A stretch of 64,000 nt of DNA, taken from positions 310,001-374,000 of the forward strand of contig CP089452.1 of assembly GCA_026636295.1 (NCBI GenBank). Direction: 5' to 3'. A program made the translations under genes and the position numbers. Below are positions 56,295 to 64,000 of this stretch, one piece after another. Position 1 is the first letter of the stretch. The number at the start of each line of letters is the position of its first letter. The notes under the pieces are model-generated. The model was not told the DNA's origin, did not search any database, and was given only the letters and a program-made list of their open reading frames with translations. This DNA is from Medakamo hakoo (lineage: Eukaryota > Chlorophyta > Trebouxiophyceae > Coccomyxaceae).

Positions 56295-56975
56295 TCACGC
56301 ACTCCCACCCGCTTCCTTCTCCGCCAGCGCTTTGAACCTCCCCATGTCCGTGCGCAAGATGCGCTCAACCAGAGGAGTGACGGCGCTCGCAAACGGCGCC
56401 AAACCGTCCGGCACCTCGTACGAGATCGTCAGTTTCACGCCCGTGGCCGCGGGGCCTTTCCGGTAGAAACGAATGGCGCCACGGTTGGCGATGTCCAGCG
56501 CGCTCCCAAAGCTCGACGACCCGGGCACGGACGTCCAGTGAATCTTCTGGTGGCGGACGGGCGTCAGGTTGCGCGCCAGCCACGAAAACTCCCACGTCCG
56601 CCCAAACTGTTCGGTCGACAGGACCCACCGCGACAGTTTGGCGTCGTCCGGCTGGATGGTGACGGCCGTGATCCAGGGCATCCAGGCCGGGATGCGAGTG
56701 CGGTCCTCCCACATGTCCCAACAGGCTTCCAGCGGGGCGGCGACCTCGACTTCGGCCGTGTTTTCCAGCCACTGCGCGCGGGGTGGGGGTGGGGCGGCGC
56801 GGTCGCGCGCGGTCTGAGCGGGTGGAGACGGCCAGGCCGGGCGGGAGGACGGACGGCACGGCGCCAGGCCCCTGGTGGGTAGAGCCTGGGCTGTCTGGGC
56901 AATTCCAGGCCGGGAGCGGGCGGCTACGGGCCCAGGCGCGGGCCGGCGGGCGGCGTGTGTCGTGGAGCAGGGCAT
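56295..56975 (-). CDS. SRPBCC (polyketide cyclase/lipid transport-like) protein, plastid
   Basis: A START-like helix-grip fold protein of the polyketide cyclase/dehydrase superfamily, as found in plastids and cyanobacteria. It is intronless, 226 aa, from ATG 56975. The first 65 residues (MPCSTTHAARRPAPGPVAAR...) are Arg/Pro/Ala-rich, consistent with a transit peptide. The fold begins QWLENTAEVEVAAPLEACWD followed by MWEDRTRIPAWMPWITAVTI, a typical start of the family. It goes on LSRWVLSTEQFGRTWEFSWL, HQKIHWTSVPG, RGAIRFYRKGPAATGVKLTI and ends LVERILRTDMGRFKALAEKE, the long C-terminal helix. Ligand unknown. The length and order of elements match the family well. Confidence 0.85.
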   Translation of the reverse strand: MPCSTTHAARRPAPGPVAARSRPGIAQTAQALPTRGLAPCRPSSRPAWPSPPAQTARDRAAPPPPRAQWLENTAEVEVAAPLEACWDMWEDRTRIPAWMPWITAVTIQPDDAKLSRWVLSTEQFGRTWEFSWLARNLTPVRHQKIHWTSVPGSSSFGSALDIANRGAIRFYRKGPAATGVKLTISYEVPDGLAPFASAVTPLVERILRTDMGRFKALAEKEAGGSA

Positions 56976-57354
56976 TTGCGGGGCGGAGCTACGACAGGGT
57001 CACGGCCGCTTTCGTTTGCGCTTCCTCTCGACGCGCAGCACACTTTGCGCTCTTGGAGTGTGCGTGAGACGGCGCCCAGGCCAGCCCCGGGGAGTGTCGC
57101 AGGAAGAGCGCCGTTGGAGGGTGTGGGCGCGTGATGAATGACGGGTGTGCGAGGAGTGTGAATCAAAAACCTGCAACCTTGAGTGGGATGGAAAAAAACT
57201 TCACCGGTGACTCGGGGACAATTACATCAGAGAGAAAAACGCGCGCACGCGCGGCACTCGAAACACACACTGCCAGATCACAAACACAGACTCTCAACGG
57301 AAATTTGAGCTTCGGACGGCCGAAAAAAAGGGTCAACAGCGCCGCAAAAAATTC
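56976..57354. other. Intergenic, no gene seen
   Basis: This gap lies downstream of the START-domain gene and upstream of the SRPBCC gene, both minus. It is relatively A-rich at 57160-57350 (3' end region of the START gene), with several short A runs. No gene supported. Confidence 0.4.
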
Positions 57355-60300
57355 TCAGACCACGATCGCGACGACCGTGGCGAGCGCGACCAGGCACCGA
57401 CGCCGCCACACGGCCAAGGGATCGCGGCGGACGTCGGTCCGGGCACGGGCGTGGCGGTCGCCAGGGCGGGAGCGGGCGGGCAGGGTGGTGGGGATGCCAC
57501 CGCCGGCGCTCCGCCCGCCGCGGCCACCGCGCCCAGCAGCAGCCGCCCGGCCCAGCGCCATGCGCGCGGCCATGGCCTCCCACTCCGACCCACCACTCTC
57601 TTCTTCATTGTCAGACGGTAGGGAGGAAGGTGGGGAGGCGGAGGATGGAGGCTGGTGGGGTGGTGGCGCGCCGGCTGGTGGTGCCGACACGACGGCCGCG
57701 GACGTCGGGCTCGCCGGCGCGGCGCGCCCGCCGCCCAGCAGGCCGCCCGCGGCCGACGCCCACACCGCCCGGCGAGCCGACGCCAGCCAGGTCAAGATGG
57801 AGGCGAGGGGTGGTGAGGCCCCGTCATCCGGCTTGGCCGGCACGGTGGTGGTCACGGGCGGCGGGCGCGCGCGGCCGCTGCCGCGCCCGGCATCCAAGCT
57901 GGGCCGGGCCGACCCGACGCCCGACCGCCGCCGCCCGGCCTTGGCCTTGGCCGCCGCGTACGCCCGGAACGCGGTCGCAAACTTCTGGGCAAACGGCCAC
58001 AGGCCTTTGCGCACCGCCAGGTTGACGAAGCCAGGGCGCACGCCCGGGTCCTCAAAATAGACGGTCACCATCTCCGCGCCCGCGACCGAGGACGGGGCGG
58101 GCGGTGTGGTGCCAGCGGCGGCGCGGCCGCGGTCGCCGCCGCCGCCGCGACCGCTCCCACTCCCTGCGCCCATGACGGGCGCGCGCGCCGACCGCACCAG
58201 CACGCACGACACGTAGTCGTCGATGCGCACCGCGCCGCCCGCCCCGCGCGGCGCCGCCGGGTGGGGCGTGCCTAGGGACACAGAGTAGCAGCCGCCGTCC
58301 GCGGGCCGGCCCCACACGCGGCGGGCGTACACGTACTCCCGCGCGGACATGGGCCGGGGCCAGCGCACGCGGTAGACGGAGACGCCCGACTCACTGGAGG
58401 AGGAGGAGGACGGCGGCGGCGCGGGCGGCGACGCGCCGCCGCGCCCGCCGCCGCCCTCGGCGGGTGGCAGGCGCCACGTGTCGAGGCACGTGTCGTCCCA
58501 CAAAAACCGGGTGCGCTCATCGTTTTGGAAGGCGCGCAGCTCGGCGGCGGACGCGCCGGCCAGGACGAGGTGGGTGCGGTAGGCGTACAGGCCCCGGCGC
58601 AGCGGCCGGCGCCACGCCCAGTACGACAGGCCGAGGCCCGGGCAGGCCTCCTCAACGATCAGCTCCCACCCGGCCAGGTCGCACCGGTCGGTGTCTGGCG
58701 CGCCCAGGAGGGAGCCCGCGCAGCCCCACGGCCCGGGCGCGCCCGCCGCGGCCAGCGCCGCGTCCGCGTCGCCTTCACCCAGCAGGGAGCCAAACTGGAG
58801 CAGGGCCGTGTCCGGGACGGCGGCCGCGACGGCGGGCGGGCAGGCGGCGCCGTCGGAGCGCGCGGCCGCGAGGGCCGCGGCCGTGTTGGCGGCGGGGTCC
58901 CAGGCCTGGACCTCCACCGCGTCCGCGTACGCCGCCGCGTCGGCGAGCAAGATGGCGGTGGCGGCGGCGACGGACACAGGCGTGGCCGCACCCGACCGGC
59001 CGGGCGTGTCGTCGGTTTCCTCGCCGCCTTCGCTCCGGACGCGAACTTCGGGCGGCGCGGTCGCGGCCCGGGTGCGCCGTGGGGACGGCGGCGCCGGGCC
59101 CGCGGCCTCCTCGTCGCTGCCGCGCAAGGAAGGCGGTGGGGAGGGCGAGGGCGAGGGGGACAGGGCGGGCGCGGGCGCGGCTGGGAGCGGCGACGACGGC
59201 GGCAGCGGCGCAGGCGGTGGAAGCGGTGCGACCACCGCCGGCAGGCCACTCCCGACCTCGCCATCCATGCTGGCTGTCGCACTCAGCATGCCCAGCGACG
59301 ACAGGTCGTTCTCCGAGCCGCGGCAGGAGACGGGGAAGGAGGAGAGGGTGGCCAGCCCGGGCGGCAGGCCGCGCGCGGCCGCGGCTGACGGAGGTTCGGG
59401 CGGGGCCGTGCCGGCCCGCCGGTGGTGGCGGTGGTGCCGGCGGTGGTGGTGGCGACGGCGGGGGGTGCCTGCAGACGACGCGTCCGACTCGGACCCGCTG
59501 GGCGTGGAGGCCGCGCCGGCGGTCGCGGCCAGGCGGGCGGCGGCCGCGCCGACGAGCGCTGTCGTCGTCGTCGTCGTGGTTGGAGTTGGAAGAGGGGCGG
59601 CCGCCGTGGGCGCCCGCGGTGGGCGGCCGCTGGCACCCGGCCGCCCCGCAGTCGCCGCCGGCATGGCGTTGAAGGTAAACGCCGGTGGCCGGGCGGAGGG
59701 TGGGCCAGGCGCGGCGCCGCCGCCGCCTCCGATGGCCCGCCCGCCCGCGGCGGACGGCCACGCCTCTCCCGCGCCGCCACCACCGCGACCCACAGCCGCC
59801 GCGGCTGTCGCGACCGCGTCCGCGCCCGCACCGGCCGCACCCCAGTCCAGGGCCAAGGACGGGGACGGGCGCAGGCGCAGGGACAGGGCGGCGCCGGGCG
59901 GCCAGCGCAGCGGGCGCGGCGGCGTCGAGGTGGATGCCTGTGGCGGCGGCGGTGGCGTGGCCGGCCGGCGGGACGCCGCTTCCACGACGGCCGTCAGCTC
60001 GGCGATGCGGGCCTCTGCCGCGGCTGCCGCAGTCGCGGCTGCCACGGCAGACGCTGCCGCGGCTTCGGCGCGCGCGTCGGCGGCCGACAGAGCCGCGCGG
60101 AGCGAGCGCGCGTGCAAGACGGCCGCGATGGCGGCGGCCAAGGCCAGGAGAGCGGCTGCTGATGAGGGTGGTTCGGCGGCGAGCAGGAGGGCGGCCAGCC
60201 AGGAGGTGGGTTGGTGCGGCGCGCCCTGTTTTTGGACGAGGGAAGGGAAGTGGCGGAGTGAGGGCGGCGGGTGGTCGGTTTTTTGGCCTGAAAGGCCGTC

Positions 60301-60949
60301 GGCCGGACAGGCGAGCGGTGGTTTTGCTTCGCTTTTCGCGAGCCGCCCAGGACTGAGCAGCCCTCCTGTCCCCAATGCGTCCCCCGACTGAATGGCAGAG
60401 CGACCTGAGCAAGGCAGGCTGCGGGTTGGCAGGCGCGAAGCCCGCTCCCACGCTCGGCGCGGGGCGGCCAAGCACGCCCGCGCCCGGGCCGAGGCTGGCG
60501 CCGCCTCTATCCAACACCCCCGGCCGCGCTCGCGGGGACGTTGCGGCGGGCGACGCCCGCCGCAACGGCTGGTACCCCTTCCAGACCCTCATTCCCACCG
60601 CAGCGGCACACCAACGCACCTGGCCACCGTCTCGTGCCGGAAGCGAGAGCAACGCATTAAAGAGCGTCCTGTGGGGAGGGCGTGACGTGGACGGGTCAGT
60701 GGAGAGAAATGGGCCGCAGGCGGCCGACGTGTGTTTGTTTGGCCCCGTTCCGACACGGCCAGGCGGGGGGGGGACGGCCGTGTCCTCGCGCCCAGGCGTG
60801 CGCCAGGGCCTATCGGATCGCACAAGATTGAGACTGGAGACGCTTGGCGGGCTCGTTCACGCCCACACGCGGGGCGGCTCTCTCTCTCGCACCCACCTTA
60901 CGACCGACACGGCCAAGAAAGCCAGGCCGCCCGCCGCCGCGCTGGACAT
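57355..60949 (-). CDS. START-domain lipid-binding protein with membrane segments at both ends
   Basis: Related to plant START proteins annotated as lipid-transport superfamily. Exon 1 (60949-60902, MSSAAAGGLAFLAVSV) joins in phase 0 to exon 2 (60225-57355), giving 972 aa. The join forms a hydrophobic N-terminus, followed by PSSAAALLALAAAIAAVLHA and an Ala-rich coiled coil. Residues 130-520 are disordered, with His/Arg (RRRHHHRRHHRHHRR) and Pro tracts. The START domain (about 530-775) has DLAGWELIVEEACPGLGLSY, GLYAYRTHLVLAGASAAELR, FLWDDTCLDTWRLP, VYRVRWPRPMSAREYVYARR, RIDDYVSCVLVRSA and YFEDPGVRPGFVNLAVRKGL. The extreme C-terminus CLVALATVVAIVV is a tail-anchor-like helix. It may act at membrane contacts, an inference. 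The 676-base intron is long and exon 1 rests on phase only. Confidence 0.8.
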
Positions 60950-61243
60950 GGGCCGTGACGATGGTGACGGGAGCGGCCCGGCGAGCGCGCCGGTCGCCGC
61001 CCTCGGTGAGGGCGGCATTTTGGAGGGGGTGCGACGGCGCGGCGGCCGTGTCGTCGCAACAGAGAGTTGAGAATAGTGAGGCGAGAGAGTGAGCAGCCCG
61101 CACACCTCAGTCCTTCGTTGCGGAGCGTCGAGTCACGAGGCAGGGCTCTCACGCTTTCCCGCACCTTCCCTCCCTGGGCCGATTCTTTCTTCTCCTAGGA
61201 CTCGGGTGTGTGACTGTGACTCTCCTGCAGCGCAGACGGACGA
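60950..61243. promoter_or_regulatory. Divergent promoter region
   Basis: These 294 bases separate the proposed starts of the START-domain gene (minus) and the DGAT2 gene (plus). No gene is supported. If the 10-base first coding exon of DGAT2 is wrong, the region extends to 61783. Confidence 0.42.
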
Positions 61244-63385
61244 TGACGCCAGGTGAGAATTGTGCGGCGGGTGGCGTGTACGCTGGCGCGGTCGCTGTTG
61301 TTTGTCCGCCCATGGCGACCGCGCCTAGCCTCAGGCGTCTGGCGGTCTTCTGTGCGCTCTTTTGCTCTCGTCCGCGCAGCGAATGTGGTCTGCACATTTC
61401 AGGCCCGGGCCTTGCAGGTCGTGGGTGATGAGAAGGCCCCGGCACGTGCCCGTTCTCCCGGCCCTTTTGCCTTTGGCGTGGCGGACGCCTCGCATGGGCC
61501 TGTCTAACTCGCCGCGCCGCCGCACCTGCGCCCCTCTTGCCACCGGCCTGTTTCACCCCACTGGCCGCACGCAATCATGGAGACGGCAGCTGTGCAAGGA
61601 GAAAGGTCTCGGACGCCCGAAAACGCCGCAAACTGACGCCGTCTCTGCCCGCTCCACAACCACCGCGCAGACCCCGTCACAGCTGCCTCCCCGCGCCGCC
61701 GGTCCACCCGCCTGGCCTCCCTGAACGACGAAGCCGCGGCTCCCTCCCCGGGCCCGCCCCCGCTGTGGCGGGAGGCCGGGCCTATGGGCGCGCTGGCTCA
61801 GCGCGACGACGACCCCCCCAAAGCCCGCCCAGGAGACGCGGGCGTGAGCGTGCGGTTGGTAGCCGCGCCCGCAGCGACCGGGCGGGCGCCGCCGCCGCCG
61901 ACGCGCACGGCGACAACGGAACAGCCGCCCGGCCTGCTTTTTTCTGCCTGCGCCATCTTGGCAGGTGCGGCTGCTATCAGCGTGTACATCGGCGCCATCT
62001 TTTTCGTCGCTGGCACGGCGACGGCCGCCGCCGTGGGCGTCCTGGCCGGCGGGCGCGCCGCGCTCGCGGGCGGCGGCTGGCTCGCCCTCCTCGCCGCCCT
62101 CTCCGTCCTCCCGCTGCGCGAACCGGGCCGCCTGGCCGCCGCCTTCACCCGTTTTTCGATGATTGCCGCCGGCCGCTACTTCTCGCTCTCCGTCGTGTAC
62201 GAGGACGAGGCGGCCCTGCTGCGGAACGCGGGCCGCCCGCACGTCCTGGCGTACGCGCCGCACTCGGCCATGCCCGTCGGCCTCCCCGTCGCCCTGTGCG
62301 AGTTCTCGCCGCTGTGCCACCCGGTGTGGGGGCGGGTGCGCACCCTGGCGTCCAGCACGGTGAGGCGGGAGGGAGGGAGGGAGGGAGGGAGGGAGGGGTG
62401 AGACGGGGGGCGGAGAGCGGCTAGAGAGCGGGGATGGTGAGGAGGGAGGGAGGGCGGTGGGGGAGAGCGGCACGTGCGCTCCAGCCCCGCGGGGGCGGGC
62501 AGGCACGGGGCCCAACAGAGTGCCGGCACCACTCGGCCGTGCGCCAGGGCAGGGAGCGCGACGTGTGCCACTCCACGGGGGCCCGTGCCTGGCCCAGGAC
62601 TCTCCTGGCCGGCGCCGGCCGGCTCTGCACGGGCCCTGTCCTTTTTTTGCGGGGCCGTCCCTGCCCCCGTGCGGGCGCGCCAGAAGGGTTGGGGCAAAAC
62701 CACACTCACGCCCACCCCACCACCCCACCACCCTCGGCAGTGTTTCTCCATCCCCATCGTCCGCCACCTCTGGTTTTGGCTGGGCTCCCGCCCCGCCACC
62801 GCCAGCGGCGCCGCCCGCCTCTTGCGCGCCGGCCACACCGTCGCCCTGACCCCGGGCGGCGTGCGCGAGTGCGGCCTCCTCAAAAAAGGGCGAGAGACCG
62901 TCTACCTCAAACGCCGCACGGGCTTCATCCGCCTGGCCCTGGCGGCCGGCGCCCCCATCGTCCCCGTCTTTTGCTTTGGCCAGACGGAAGCGTACTCCTT
63001 TGCGCTGGCGGGCCCCCCCCTCATGCCGCGGAAGTGGGCGGCCCGCCTGGCAAAGGCCCTGCGGTTCTGGCCCATGCTGATGTGGGGCGTCGCCGGCTCG
63101 CCCCTGCCCCACCGCGTGAAGCTGACGGTCGTCGTGGGCAAGCCCATCGAGGTGCCGGCCGAGTTTGTGGGCGGCGAGCGGGAGGCGTCGCCGCGGCGGG
63201 GTGGCGGCGGCCCGCGGTGGCGTGGCGGCGGCGGCGCCCAGCCGCCGTCGTCGCCCACCAAACAGCAGCCGTCCCGGGACGCCATTGCCGCCGTGCACGC
63301 GGCGTACCTGGAAGCCGTGGAACGCATGTATGCGCGGCACGCGGCCGCGTGTGGCGCGGGCGACGTGCCGTTGGTCGTGATGTGA
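61244..63385 (+). CDS. DGAT2: Diacylglycerol acyltransferase type 2, plant-like
   Basis: DGAT2 makes triacylglycerol from diacylglycerol and acyl-CoA at the ER. Exons 61244-61253, 61671-62359 and 62741-63385 join in phase to 447 aa. The 10-base first coding exon (MTP plus one base) is proposed because it restores an open frame: PVTAASPRRRSTRLASLNDE. If wrong, ATG 61784 starts a 406-aa protein. Membrane hairpin helices are LLFSACAILAGAAAISVYIG and GGGWLALLAALSVLPL. The active-site block is LAYAPHSAMPVGLPVALCEF; animals have HPHG, plants EPHS, here APHS. Then follow LWFWLGSRPATASGAARLLR, VALTPGGVRECGLLKKGRET and VYLKRRTGFIRLALAAGAPI with VPVFCFGQTEAYSF. All blocks of the family are present. An Arg/Gly insertion lies near the C-terminus. 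Confidence 0.92.
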
Positions 63386-63699
63386 GGGAGGCGGGGGTGG
63401 GGTTTGGTCAGTCGTCTGCCCCCACCGCGAGCGCCTCTGTGCCCCTTTTCGCCCCCTTCCCTTTTCTGAAGTGTGTGTGTTTCTTATGTGCGGCCGTAGG
63501 CGCCCACCTCTTCTCTTTTAGAACTGCTCTGCTTGCGCGTGTTTTCTAGGCGGATGCGTGTGTTTGTGTGTGTTTGTGTGAGCGTTTCCTGTTAGGCTAG
63601 CCCCGTGTTCTTGCCTCCTCTGTTTCTCTCTCCCGCTCTTCACACCACCGTACTGCCAAAAAAAGCTCCCCGGTCAACCTCCACACGCTCAAAGCCGCC
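63386..63699. other. Intergenic, T/G-rich
   Basis: This 314-base gap follows DGAT2. It has a TGTGTTTGTGTGTG-like stretch at 63556-63580 and pyrimidine-rich sequence before the next start codon. It should hold the DGAT2 3' end and the promoter of the next gene. No gene seen. Confidence 0.4.
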
Positions 63700-63880
63700 A
63701 TGGCATTGATCCCCATCGCCAAAGCCGCCCCGCCGGTGCTCTCAGCCGTCTTCTTCTCCGCGCTTGCGTACAAATTCACCCCGACGTGGACCAGGCCCAT
63801 CAGCGAACAGACAGAGGGCTGGGCGACCGCGGACGCTCGTTACCGGATGGCCTGCCCGCGCCAAGCCTCGTCCAAGCCAG
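63700..63880 (+). CDS. Unknown small protein, first exon only, one membrane helix
   Basis: ATG 63700 opens MALIPIAKAAPPVLSAVFFS and ALAYKFTPTWTRPISEQTEG. The first 25 residues form a hydrophobic segment. The exon ends RMACPRQASSKP at a GTGCGT donor at 63881 (phase 1) and the gene continues outside the window. If the donor is ignored, the frame stops after seven more codons. The look (short, one helix, no cleavable basic leader) recalls small subunits of respiratory complexes, but no family was recognised. Confidence 0.5.
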
Positions 63881-64000
63881 GTGCGTGTTCTTTTTTGCTT
63901 TGACAGAGAGTCTGAGATCGCAGAGCCCCATTTCCGAAGACGGGATGGCGGAGACGACGCCCGGGTGCGGGTCCGCGCCGGCCGAGGCACTTGCTCTTGG

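Noticed and set aside
57355-60471. Upstream reading of the START frame beyond 60225 as coding
   Set aside because: The frame is open back to 60471, but a good TCCAAAAACAG acceptor at 60226 and the absence of a suitable ATG favour splicing from 60902.

Overview
This window looks like nuclear DNA of a unicellular photosynthetic eukaryote, most likely a green-lineage (Viridiplantae) alga. It is very GC-rich by eye. Genes are split by short GT-AG introns of mostly 80-400 bases and packed on both strands with gaps of about 80-800 bases. Products of Met-plus-Arg/Ala/Ser-rich leaders point to plastid and mitochondrial targeting. Plastid or plant-type genes include an ABC1 kinase, a nuclear Ycf66, plant-type ketol-acid reductoisomerase, plant-type DGAT2 (PHS rather than HPHG motif), a BPM-type MATH-BTB protein, an IDM1-like PHD-acetyltransferase and a DLNG-type FCP1-like protein. 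A GC-rich prasinophyte-like or trebouxiophyte-like alga would fit. I cannot name the species, and no whole mobile element, CRISPR array, rRNA or tRNA was recognised.

Layout. 1-13.3 kb: an unknown partial gene, the ABC1 kinase, a small coiled-coil protein, a secreted acidic Cys-pair protein, a Tim17-family (complex I B14.7-like) protein, an unknown plastid-type protein and mitochondrial ribosomal protein mS29. 13.6-24.7 kb: UDP-galactopyranose mutase, a SETD6/LSMT-type SET methyltransferase, a HELQ-like helicase, a HEI10-like meiotic RING protein and an MFSD6-like transporter. 24.8-34.4 kb: SOUL haem-binding protein, TDG/MUG-type DNA glycosylase, TRAPPC2, MATH-BTB, a plastid-type membrane protein, a secreted Pro/Ala-rich glycoprotein and MOCS3. 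34.8-50.6 kb: ketol-acid reductoisomerase, a plant-conserved unknown, a CHD-type remodeller, the PHD-acetyltransferase, a GILT-like protein and Ycf66. 50.7-64 kb: a possible single gene joining an FCP1-like domain to a TRF4-type poly(A) polymerase, an SRPBCC protein, a START-domain membrane protein, DGAT2 and the first exon of an unknown gene.

The genes are mostly unrelated housekeeping functions. Loose themes are chromatin, DNA repair and meiosis (HELQ, HEI10, TDG, CHD, PHD-acetyltransferase), lipid handling (DGAT2, START, SRPBCC) and organelle biology. Eight gene pairs are head-to-head with only 100-800 bases between start codons, so bidirectional promoters are the rule here.

Exon models were made by hand: I took GT-AG junctions that keep the reading phase and summed exon lengths to a multiple of three. 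The most interesting points are the FCP1-like/poly(A) polymerase join, introns with a G-rich 5' half and C-rich 3' half, low-complexity blocks inserted inside folded domains, a perfect 32-base palindrome just upstream of MOCS3, and two unusual secreted proteins.
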